DNA from: Ailurus styani
Taxonomy: Eukaryota; Chordata; Mammalia; Carnivora; Ailuridae
Length of the DNA stretch: 64,000 bases
NCBI GenBank assembly: GCA_002007465.1
Contig: LNAC01000003.1
Location: 15,009,322-15,073,321, forward strand
Direction: 5' to 3'
The position numbers were made by a program, and so were the translations under genes. This document shows, one piece after another, positions 12,210 through 21,782 of the stretch (position 1 is its first letter; the number at the start of each line of letters is the position of its first letter). The notes beneath the pieces were generated by a model that saw only the letters and a program-made list of their open reading frames with translations, did not search any database and had not been told where the DNA came from.

Positions 12210-12793
12210 CACATCTTCCTTGACTTACGATAGGGTCATGTCCTGATAAAATCCTGACAAATGCTGTGAGTTGAAAACATCATTAGTCAAAAATGCATTT
12301 AATGTATCTAACTACCGAACATCACAGCGTAGCCTCACTTACCTTCAATGTGCTCAGAACACTTATGTTATTCACAGACCTGTACCACTTGGGCGAAGAA
12401 TAAAAATAAAATTTAAAAAGAAAAAAAAAACACTTATGTCAGCCTGAGGTTGGACAAAATCATCCAACACAAAGCCTATTTTAGAATCAAATGTTGACGA
12501 TTTCCTGTGATTTTTTGAATGCTGCATTGAAAGTGAAGAACAGAGTAGTTGTATGGGCACAGAATGGTTGTAAGTTTATCGGTTCTTGACCCGAGTGGTC
12601 CCGTGGCCGAAGAAGCTGCAACTCACCGCCGTTGCCCAGGATCAGGAGAGAGGATCGCACTGCGTACCGCTAGCCTGGGAAAAGATCAAAACTCAAAACT
12701 GAAAGTACGGTTTCTACTGAATGTGTATCACTTTCACACCATCATGAAGCTGAAAAATCGTAAGTCGAACCATTGTAGATTGGGGACCATCTG
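12210..12793. mobile_element. Tigger-like (TcMar) non-autonomous DNA transposon
   Basis: The ends are imperfect inverted repeats: the left end reads 'cacatcttccttgacttacga' and the right end, reversed, reads 'cagatggtccccaatctacaa'. A TA dinucleotide flanks each end (12208-12209 and 12794-12795), the target of Tc1/mariner elements. The interior matches my memory of an abundant short mammalian Tigger-type repeat ('cttacgat', 'aatgcatttaat', 'gtgctcagaacactta', 'ggttgtaagt'). Without the nested insertion it is about 513 bases and encodes no transposase. The 107-codon open frame inside is chance. Confidence 0.78.
12369..12428 (+). mobile_element. 60-bp retro-insert, probably a truncated L1 3' end
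   Basis: It is flanked by a perfect 11-base duplication (aacacttatgt) at 12358-12368 and 12429-12439 and ends in an A-rich tail, so it entered by target-primed reverse transcription. The body includes 'gacctgtaccacttggg', which resembles some carnivore LINE-1 3' ends as I remember them. It sits inside the Tigger-like element and is therefore younger than it. Confidence 0.7.
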
Positions 12794-13179
12794 TATAGTA
12801 AGTGGCATACAACTTACGTTCTTGTTTATATGTGAATTTCACATGTTTTATCTTTTGGCTTACTGGACATAGGTCAGTGAAAAGTAAGCATGGTTAGCAC
12901 TAGGAGAGCTTTCCACACTTTATGTCTTTAAACGCAATGAATCATTCTAACATGCAAACTGGCATTGCGCTATTTATACTGTCTAATCAGGAATATAATT
13001 TCACAACATGGAGTTTGCAGCACAACCATAGCATTGCAATTTAGCACACATTTTGTTAATGTGCTTTGTATCCCATTAAAGTCTCATCTTCGCAGCCCAG
13101 TGCCATATGTTACTGGTCTAGAGTAAACCTCTTAAGCAAGAGGAAACAAAAAGGAGTAAAATTACAGTGTGACATATGC

Positions 13180-13757
13180 TATTGGTTACCTACCAACAAC
13201 CAGTCCTCTCTTCTTCTTCCCTAATCAAACCCTAATTTTGTTCAAGTTTGGGAAAAACGTGCTCAGGGAAGATGAGCTTACTTCTTGCCCAGGTATGAGA
13301 TATGAAGGATATCAGCCATAATACCATTCCCCTTTCAACCAGGGTTTCGCTTGGAATTTCTATGCAACTGAATTGTGGCCAATAGGACATGAAAGAAAGT
13401 CTGTTGTAAGCCTTCTGGAAAAAGTATTTTTCCTGATAAAATAAATATGCGTAAGGAGAAAACACCTCAATTCCCTTTCCTTTCCAGCCTTTGAATGTTG
13501 TTATAAGGATTTAATGCATAGAGTTGCTACTGCCTAAGGGGTTGGGGTGAGGGAGATTGAGGACATGCAGAACATGGCAAAGCCGAAGGTTAGAAAGAGC
13601 TTAGCTACTTTAAGGCATTGTGAGGCTGCTGAGCCAATTCCTTAGATCTGCTTCTCTCTGGACTTCTTCCTGAATGTCATAATAAATGTCCTTATTGTTT
13701 AAGCCACATTTAGCAGGGTCTTCTGTTACTTACAGACAAAAGCATTCCAACTGATAA
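13180..13757 (+). repeat. MLT1-like (ERVL-MaLR) solo LTR, probable
   Basis: The segment 'gtggccaataggacatgaaa' and the 3' end 'aataaatgtccttattgtttaagccac...ccaactgata' follow the MLT1 LTR plan (tggccaatggg..., aataaat...tttaagccac...aactgata). It is diverged. The minus-strand 77-codon frame inside it is not a gene. Confidence 0.55.
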
Positions 13758-15378
13758 AAGAAGTTAGTTAAAAGAATGCAGTTCATACCAGTGTGGTTGC
13801 TTTTCTCACAGGCAAAGACGGGGCAAAGAGAAGAAAGGGCATTACTGGTTTGCTAATGAGCTTTTTGTAGGTCTGGTAGTTTAGAGCTTGAAATGTATTT
13901 TCCCCATAGAAATGTTGTAAATGGTGTCCAGGTTCCCAAGGTAAACCCATAAGGCCTATTTAATCCAATAATGCCACAAAATCTGTACAGTCTAAGAGAA
14001 CTGAATCACCTTGAAAAACAATGTTTCCTTTGGGATGAAAATGAATTCAGGAAAAAAAAAGTGAATTCAGAGATCTAGGTTGGCAAACAGAAAATCATCA
14101 CCCCAACAGCAATAAAACGGAGGACTTCCCTTCCTTAAGGATCGGGCAGTGAGAACAGTTACCAACCCATATCCCAAAAGGCAATCAGGTAACACTCGTT
14201 GCCTGAGCGTCAGTCTGAGAGGCGTCAAGGGCTAGCCATAATACAGGAGCAGGATAGAAGCTTGGCAAGGGGGAGGGTTACACGTTTTCTTTCCCTGCTA
14301 CCCCTAGTTTCAGAAATTTACCTGTTTCTATTTTTATGCTACTACCTGCTGTTTCTAATAAAACAATTATCTTCCTTTCTTTTCCCTGGAGTATTCAGAA
14401 CTTGTGGCACATTCAGGCAGAATTAAAAGTATCATGTTAATATTGCAATGGGTTTTGTTCACACTGAACACTGACTGGATCCCAGATGTGAATGATGAGA
14501 TATGATCCACTACCTCAGGTATCTATACATAAATATAGCTGTGGGGGAGGGTATTTAACTTTGGATCGAATGGCAAGGCATCCTACCAATATTAAATTAA
14601 TTTGTGCTTTGTTCAAACCAGTGAACTGGGAAAATGGGGGAAGTCTGTTGCATGCTTCTCCCTAAAACCCAAGAAGTTTGCCTGGTTTTGTGTTCTGAGT
14701 TCTGCATCCCATCCTTGTGAACTTCTTGACCATCCCAATGTGGCAGGGCCAAGAGCTGAGTGGTCAGAACCCCAAAAGACAACTCCCATTCTTGTCTTTG
14801 TTGGTCTGTGCTCTCTTTAAGCCAAAACTTGCAGAGGAGAAGGCAGATGAACTGAGAAGGAGATAGGCTTTCTAGGAGTTTCCTTGGAAGCTTAGGACAC
14901 GAATGAGGATATAGAGGGTTTTCGTTGAATGATAGAAATCTGAGGCCTATTCCCATCTTGAACCCTTGAGATTGTGTCCAGATCTTTGATGGGGTGGTAC
15001 TGGGATGGGGGGCGCAGGGATTAGTTTTTGTGATAGGCATTAAAAATGATTATAATTAGAATATATACAATTGATCACACATAAATGATATATAAACAGT
15101 TATGTGTCTGGGGATATGTCTTTGAGGAATTCTCTGCTTTTTCTAATTTTCACCAAGTCCTGTGAATACGAGCATGATTTCTAGTATACTGCTTAAAATC
15201 TCCTTTATGCAAAACCTAATACCCTATGGATTTCTTATGCACATAACTCCTTTGAGGATTACTAGAGATTTTTAACTGATAATAACCACAAGAAGTAGGA
15301 AGTAGGGATTAGGCGAGTGGTTCCTATTTTGTTATTTTAACATTATTTTCCTTTACTTAGATCTTCACTTCTATTTCT
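13758..15378. other. Unique sequence, no feature recognised
   Basis: It contains the longest non-repeat open frame of this half (minus strand 14597-15040, 147 codons). Its predicted product shows no membrane segment, domain or conserved motif, and no splice or promoter context is evident, so I do not call it a gene. Confidence 0.5.
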
Positions 15379-15379
15379 G

Positions 15380-15600
15380 TGTCTTAGTCTGTTCAGGCTT
15401 CTGTAACACAAATACTGCGTGGCTTATAAACAACAGAAATTTATTTCTCACAGTTCTGGAGACTGGAAGTCTGAAATCAGGGAGCCAGCATGGTCAGGTT
15501 CTGGTGAGAGCCCTCCTCTGGGTTGCAGACTGCCAACTTCTTGATGTATCCTCACGTGATACCCTTAACTCCAGGAGCCACTAAGGAAAGAGACATGAAT
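15380..15600 (-). repeat. MaLR LTR (MLT1/MST group), antisense
   Basis: It opens with 'cttagtctgttcaggcttctg' and continues 'gtggcttataaacaacagaa', 'atttatttctcacagttctg' and 'gagactggaagtc', which is the classic reverse complement of a MaLR LTR 3' half. The part past about 15560 is decayed. Confidence 0.7.
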
Positions 15601-15867
15601 TAGTTTCTTGGAGTTCTGAGAACTGATGAAAAAGAGCAGTCTTACCATTACATCTTACAGAATTATGCTTTATACAATAAGCTCAAGAAATACATTCTCA
15701 CAAAAAATATATGAGAAAATATTAGGCTGGGGAAGGTCCCCAGTGAGGCTTTTCCAGGATCTATTTTCTCACAGGAAATGTATCTGGATCCCAGCAAGGG
15801 TCATCTGCCTGTCCAAGGTGGAGCCTGGGAGGCTGGGAATGTCCTCAATGGGGTTTACCAAGTGTAA

Positions 15868-16343
15868 TAGTGAAGTAATCATCTACTGCTGTGTAACAAA
15901 TTACTTCAAATATAGTGGCTTAAAACAAACGTATTTCTTATTTCATAGTTTCTGTGAGTCAAGAGTCAGGGCAACTTTTAATGGGTCCTCTGCTTAGGGC
16001 TTCATAAGACCACAATCAAAGTGTCTACTGGGCTGGCTGTGTTCTCATTTGGAGAAAAACCTACTGTGAAGGTCATTTAGCTCGTTGGCAGGTTTGATTT
16101 GCTTATAGCTGTACGACCGAAGCTGGCTTTGGTGGCTCTCCTCTGGAGGCCACTGTCAGGTCTTAGAGAACACTGAGAGAACCTATAGGTCACCCCTAGT
16201 TCCTTGCCTATGTCATTAGCATCATCTTGTACCATCATATTTCAACTACATAATTCTGAGCAGTCTGTACACAAATACAACCTAGTCCAGGAGGACATCG
16301 GACATGCAAGTCTTTGCCAGGACCCATAAGGTCAGCCCTGCTT
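15868..16343 (-). repeat. MLT1-like LTR, antisense, left part (split by LINE-1)
   Basis: The motifs 'tactgctgtgtaacaaatta', 'gtggcttaaaacaaac', 'catagtttctgtgagtcaag' and 'gggtcctctgcttagggctt' appear in the order of an antisense MLT1-type LTR. The element is cut at 16331-16343, where a LINE-1 entered. A continuation is seen from 17053. Confidence 0.6.
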
Positions 16344-17052
16344 TTTATTTCATTTCCTTTCATTTTACTTTATTTTTATTTTATTTTTAAAGTTTTTAAA
16401 TTTTTAAAAGATTTTATTTAAATTCAAGTTGGTTAACATATACTGCATTATTATTTTCAGGGGTAGAATTTAGTGATTCATCAATTGCATATAACATCCA
16501 GTGCTCATTACGTCATGTTCCCTCCTTAATCCCCATCACCCAGTTACCCCATCTATCCACCCATCTGCCCTCTAGCAACCCTCAGTTTGTTCCCTATAGT
16601 TAAGAGTCTCTTATGGTTTGCCTCCCTTTCTGTTTATCTTATGTTATTTTTCCTTCCCTTCCCCTATGTTCATCTATTTTGTTTCTTAAATTGTACATAT
16701 GAGTTAAATCATACAGTATTTGTCTTTCTCTGACTTATTTTGCTTAGCATAATGCCCTCTAGGTCCATTCATATTGTTGTAAATGGCAAGATTTCATTCT
16801 TTTTGATGGCTGAGCGATATTTCTTTGTATACATATACCACCTCTTTATCCATTCATCAGTCGATGGACATATGGACTTTTTCTATATTTTGGCTATTGT
16901 GGACATTGCTGCTGTAAACATTGGGGTGCATGTGTCCTTTTGAATTATTATTTTTGTATCCTTTGGATAAATACCTGGTAGTATAAGTGCTGGGTCTAGG
17001 GTAATCAATTTTTAACTTTTTGAGGAAACTCTACACTGTTTTCCAGAGTGAA
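16344..17052 (-). mobile_element. LINE-1, 5'-truncated, antisense
   Basis: On the minus strand it covers the end of ORF2 and the 3' UTR of a carnivore L1. Plus-strand landmarks include 'cattgtggacattgctgctg'-like text, 'tttatccattcatcagtcga' and 'cttagcataatgccctctag', all reverse of L1 ORF2. The poly(A) side is the T-rich run at 16344-16400. A 13-base perfect duplication (gtcagccctgctt) at 16331-16343 and 17053-17065 fixes the ends. The reading frame is broken, and the 67-codon plus-strand frame inside is not coding. Confidence 0.93.
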
Positions 17053-17130
17053 GTCAGCCCTGCTTCTGAAAGCCAGGTAGAGAGAGGGGATACAAGAAGG
17101 GTCCAATCAGCTCACTGTACTTTTATTACT
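17053..17130 (-). repeat. MLT1-like LTR, antisense, right part
   Basis: Sequence after the LINE-1 ('ctgaaagccaggtagagaga') continues the antisense LTR interrupted at 16343. The right limit is uncertain. Confidence 0.4.
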
Positions 17131-18297
17131 ATAGAGTTACTATTGAATATTGAAGTGGTTCTCTAGTGATGGTGTATTAGATGGTTTAGATCTTTGTGCA
17201 AACTTTGCTGGTGTTGTATATTTGAGCCCAAAGTTTATAGCTTTCTGTCACTATTTCTACAGTCATAAACCAGGACAGTTGTAGCCTTGCCTCCTTAAGG
17301 AATCCCACAGAGCCCAGATCAAACACATTTTTGTCTTCTCTCCCAGTGAATTCCCTTTAGGGACACTGGGGTGCCAGTGGGCTCCCAAAGTTTAGTCAGG
17401 GCTACTCCTTCCAGTAAATAGTTCTCCATAGTTTCTAACCTCAGAGAGAAGTGGTTGGAAAAAAAAAAAAAAAAAAGAAGTGGTTGAGATTTTCCCTCCT
17501 TCACTTACCAAGTGTTCTATGTAAATTGGTGTACCCCCTTTGGAAGCTCTGATTACCAAGAGTTAGGTGCAGCCCTGCTAAATCTAACAGAAGATTTGCT
17601 CATCTAGGAATGACTATGCCTTACGTTTGTGTAACTGCATAACCGCACAGAATAGAGCAAAATGGCTTTAAGATGACTTTTTTACCTCTGCCTAAACAGA
17701 GAAACAGCTGGTACTGTGCTCAGTAAAACAAATTAAAGCCCTGCGTCACCAGGCATTCCAGGCACCCCATTACACTGGTATTTTATTATACACATCTTCA
17801 AAGCAGACTTTAAGTACCGAGTCTCTATCAGTTGAATTCTATGGGAGGTTTTACTCCTCTCCATTATGCCACCAAACACTGGCTAGATGCTCTCATTCTC
17901 TGTTACTCCATCTTCAGAAATCTTTGTTTGCTTTCTTTATGCATGTCGTAGTGATAGGACCAGTGTTTTAAGGTACCTTTGCTGGGAAGAGTCCCAACTG
18001 AAAACAACTGCCCCTCTGGGCAGAAAGAAGGAGGTCATGGCATTGGTTATGCTGCACGTTAACCAGTCACTCCAGGTACTACGGTTTAACATTTTCACAT
18101 AGTCCCAATACGGTTACACAAGCACATAGGACTTGAGATTTCTCGAGGGCCTTTAATGGTTAAGTAGGAAGATGTAAGAAGTGGAAGTTGGGTAAATTTT
18201 TTTCTGGTCTTTGCTATTTACACTTTGCTTTCTACTTATGTCTCTCCCTGAAAACCTGTAGACGCCTAAATTTTGGGTGTCTACTTTTCTCTATTTA
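17131..18297. other. Unique sequence with one poly(A) insertion
   Basis: Apart from the orphan poly(A) insertion at 17458-17475, no element or gene was recognised. Open frames of 61 and 71 codons are unremarkable. Confidence 0.5.
17458..17475 (+). mobile_element. Orphan poly(A) retro-insertion
   Basis: A G followed by 17 A is flanked by a perfect 11-base direct repeat (agaagtggttg) at 17447-17457 and 17476-17486. The arrangement is what target-primed reverse transcription leaves when only the poly(A) tail of an RNA was copied. Strand is given by the A tail. Confidence 0.75.
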
Positions 18298-18517
18298 AAT
18301 CTATGAACATATGAATGCTGTGAAAACTTTTGAGTGCTGAAGTTAGATGAGTTTATTATTTCAGAATAAATCTTGACAGTGTTATTATAGCAGAGGCAAA
18401 GACCCAGTCCCTTGAGGTGAAGAAAAAAGGATAGAGAAGTAGGACAACTGTCTGAGTTTGGGATGCCATCCCTTTCCTTATAAGAACTGTGCACTAGAAC
18501 TGAATGGACACAGTTGT
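18298..18517. repeat. 220-bp exact direct repeat, copy 1
   Basis: All 220 bases match copy 2, which starts right after a single N at 18518. Perfect identity in non-functional AT-rich DNA, together with the N, suggests overlapping contig ends that were not merged. Open frames on the minus strand here are duplicated for the same reason. Confidence 0.97.
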
Positions 18518-18518
18518 N

Positions 18519-18738
18519 AATCTATGAACATATGAATGCTGTGAAAACTTTTGAGTGCTGAAGTTAGATGAGTTTATTATTTCAGAATAAATCTTGACAG
18601 TGTTATTATAGCAGAGGCAAAGACCCAGTCCCTTGAGGTGAAGAAAAAAGGATAGAGAAGTAGGACAACTGTCTGAGTTTGGGATGCCATCCCTTTCCTT
18701 ATAAGAACTGTGCACTAGAACTGAATGGACACAGTTGT
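18519..18738. repeat. 220-bp exact direct repeat, copy 2
   Basis: It is identical to 18298-18517. Beyond 18738 the sequence runs on into unique DNA, and before 18298 it does likewise, so one copy plus both flanks would make a seamless locus. Confidence 0.97.
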
Positions 18739-19617
18739 TAATTATGGTCTTCCCAGCTATTGTTAACTCTGCTATTACTGGCTGAGCTTGGGCATAAGAG
18801 ACAGTCGCAGGAAGTATTAAGTGATTAGAGCAGAAAAGGAAGTCAAGAGAGAAATCCCAAAGCCACAGCAGAGAGGAAAGGACGGGATAAAGGTTCCTGT
18901 AGGCACTGCTCTTCACAGATAAGATAGTTGTTTTGATATAGCCATTTATACGTAAGAGTGCAACACACCCTCACCCAGTTAAGACTGCCTCAGGGTCATT
19001 TTGGCTGATACAGCTAATGCAACTTATTACGATCAGGGTTTCTAGTTACAGACAGCAGAACTCTAGCTAATGACAGCAGAAAGTGATTTATGAAACGATA
19101 ATGGTAGCTCCTAAATCATTGGGAGAGTTGAAAAAAGCATTCAGTACTGAAGCTGAAACAACTCCCAAACCCATGCCATAGAAATGGAGTACCCTCTGCT
19201 AAGATCAGAAATTTGCTGAATCAGGAAGCCGCTCTTATAAAGTACCTGCTTCAAAATAGCCACTGTTGCCAGAAGCCATATCAGTAATATGGCAGGTCAG
19301 TAATATAGATCTCATACTACCTGTGACTAAATTCTAAATTAGGAACATATGCCGGTATGCCTGGATAGATAAGCCTAAATCATATCTTGAAGCTTAGCTA
19401 CAAAGGAATCTGGAAAATATTGTTTTTCTCTTATTCTCCCAGCCTCTACAAGCAAGGAACTGCAACAAGTGTTCATCAAGGTGCACTGCTGTATTCTATC
19501 ACTCTACCGAAGTTAGTAGAAGAGCAAAGAATCCTTATTCAAAATGGTGGAAAGGATGATACAATTTAAGTAAAAGGATAAGAACAGAACAAAACAAAAC
19601 AATCTCCAAAGTGCCCT
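18739..19617. other. Unique sequence
   Basis: No gene or clear repeat was recognised. Confidence 0.5.
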
Positions 19618-20066
19618 CCCACTATTCACATTCTTGTATATACCTCTCCCAAATATAACCATTACTGGTCAATAAGATCAACCGAATATGATGTGTGACT
19701 TCTGAGGCTATATAATAAATGGTATTGCCATTTCTGCCTTGGTCTCTTGGACTTCTTGCTCTGGGAAAAGCCAACCTCCGTGTTGTGAAGAGACACAAAC
19801 TGTTCCTTGGAGAAATCTGGAGAGGAAACAATTTGGCCACATCAACTTATTCTAATGTGAGTGAGCCACCGTGGAGGTGCACAACCAGTTTTAGTCAGTC
19901 CTTTAGATAACTGTAGCACCAGCTGATGTTGGACTAAAACTTCAAGAGTCAACCTACAACACCCAACCCAACCTTTTCTGAATTCCTGACAGAAGTGGAG
20001 GGAGAAATACTTGATTATTGATATTTTAAACCACTTCATTTTGAAGGGATTAGTTATACAAATGTA
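19618..20066 (+). repeat. MLT1-like (ERVL-MaLR) solo LTR
   Basis: The order 'gatgtgtgacttctgaggct', 'cttggtctcttggacttctt', 'gctctgggaaaagccaac', 'gtgagtgagccac', 'gataactgtagcacc' and a decayed 'ttaaaccacttcattttg' end agrees well with an MLT1-type LTR in sense orientation. Short frames on both strands (63-75 codons) lie within it. Confidence 0.65.
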
Positions 20067-20084
20067 CATAAGTAATTGAAGCCT

Positions 20085-20700
20085 CTTATATAGTGAGGCC
20101 AGGAAGGCCTCTCTAAAGGGATGATATTGGAAGACCTGAACAAAGAGTAACTAGCTATTTGATATGTAGGAAGCTAAGTGTTTCAGGCAGAGGCAGTAGA
20201 AAATAGTCTCTCTGAGATGGGGAGAACTTGACTTTTCAAGGGACGGAAGAAAAGTGAATGTGTGCAGAGCGTAATGAGTGGGATTAAAGGAGGATGAAGT
20301 AGGGAGAGATAAGTGGAAGCCAAATTCTTTAAAATACTATAGGTCCTGGTAAGGAATTTAGATTTTTTTTCTAAGTGCAGTAGGAGTTATTAAAAAATTC
20401 TGGTCATATTAGTGATGTGAGGTTAGAAAGAAGTTGAGCCTTCTTGACATACTTAATCAAGAAGTTTTGTTGAGACAGAGAAGATATAGGGTCAAGTGAT
20501 TTTTTTTCTGTTTACAAATAAATACAATTAAGTCCTGTTTGTATGCTGATGGAAATAGTTTTAGAGTGAGGGATAAATTAATGATGCAGGAAATCAAAGG
20601 AATAATTTCAGGACAGTTGTCTTTAAATAAGCAAGAGAGATGAATTAGGATGAACCCAAGAGGCTATTTCTCAGTAGAAGCAAAAACAGAGAAGAGGCCT
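20085..20700 (-). repeat. LINE-2 (L2) fragment, antisense
   Basis: It begins 'ccaggaaggcctctctaaag' and continues 'ggaagacctgaacaaagag', 'tttcaggcagaggcagtag' and 'ggaatttagattttttttct', which is antisense L2 (gg(a)aggcctctctgaggagg..., ttccaggcagagg..., tttggattttattctaagtg). Later parts are less clear. Confidence 0.7.
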
Positions 20701-21304
20701 GATACATGAGGACGTTGGCAGTTAGACTGATGAATCTGTAAATGTGAGATGATCTTTGTCTTACAGCATCTATTTTCTCAATAAAATGTTTGGTTTAATT
20801 GTGAGTTAAAATTGAGGATGTAGGAGGTTTGAAGAAAAACGATATAGATATCTGTGTTGCATGTCTGAATAAATGGAACTCTCAGTTGAAATTTCTACTG
20901 CTTCCCACTTCTAGGGAAAAAATAGCAAAAATAAGAAAAACAAGTTGATATGAGTTATTTAGTCCAAAAAAGCATGACTACAGGCAAGGGAGGATACAAG
21001 GGAAAAGAATGAATGAACTGAAAGAAAAGTTGATATTATTGTATCCTCCTTAGAATTCTAAAGTGTTAGACTTAGAGGGAAGCTTAGATCAGTAATATTT
21101 AGGCAAAATTACATCCTCTGAAACATTTTGGGGGGGGGTGTCTTTTCTGTTCTTTTTTATTTGGTTGGCCCAATCAACCAGGTATTTATACCTATAAAAT
21201 GAACTGGTAATTTCTGTTTTTTATCATCAGTGGATCCAGCATGATCATAACTAAAATCTTGGGACTTTGACTCTGCCAAGAGGCACCAATAATTATCTGG
21301 TGGG

Positions 21305-21480
21305 ATTTATTCATTCACCAAAATTGAACTGAATGCTTACTTTGTTCACTGCAGTGTTATAGGTCTAGGTGACAGGAAACAACAGTGAGTGAAGAGGATA
21401 AACAAACTCCTAGACTGCTGGGTCCTATTCTGGCATTGATCTACCATGTAGATAATCAAGCATGTTTTCAATCTTTTGGC
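21305..21480 (-). repeat. LINE-2 (L2) 3' end, antisense
   Basis: The motif 'tttattcattcaccaaaatt' followed by 'ttataggtctaggtgacagg' and 'aacaacagtgagtgaaga' mirrors the antisense L2 terminus. It is diverged. Confidence 0.55.
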
Positions 21481-21539
21481 TACATAAAGCACTTCTGCTA
21501 CAAATTACTCCTCTAAGGTCTACCTAGAGAAAGGATAAT

Positions 21540-21782
21540 GCAGTGTTCAGAGTGTGGACTCTGAGACTGACAAGGTTTAAATCCTTAAGCTCTCTGTAGC
21601 TTATTTCCTCATCAGTGGCATCAGTACACAAGCTCTCTGTAGTTTATTTCCTCATCTGTACAGTGGGCATAGTGATAGAACACATCTCATTTAGTTCTTG
21701 AGATAATTCAATGAATTTTTCATATAAAATGCATGTGGAGAGCCTGGCACATAGTAATTGTTATATAAGTGATTCCTACTAA
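21540..21782 (+). repeat. MIR SINE with internal duplication
   Basis: A nearly complete sense MIR: 'agtgtggactctgagactga', 'tttcctcatctgtacagtgg', 'gagataattcaatgaa' and 'gagcctggcacatagtaatt'. A 27-base piece is present twice (21587-21613 and 21630-21656, one mismatch), a 43-base-period duplication inside the core. Confidence 0.8.

Noticed and set aside
12549..12872. 107-codon plus-strand frame in a relatively CpG-rich pocket, considered as an exon or CpG island
   Set aside because: It lies in the right half of the Tigger-like transposon, whose ends and TA sites explain the sequence.
14597..15040. 147-codon minus-strand open frame
   Set aside because: No recognisable motif, no promoter, splice or codon-use support. 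One frame of this length is not surprising in 64 kb.
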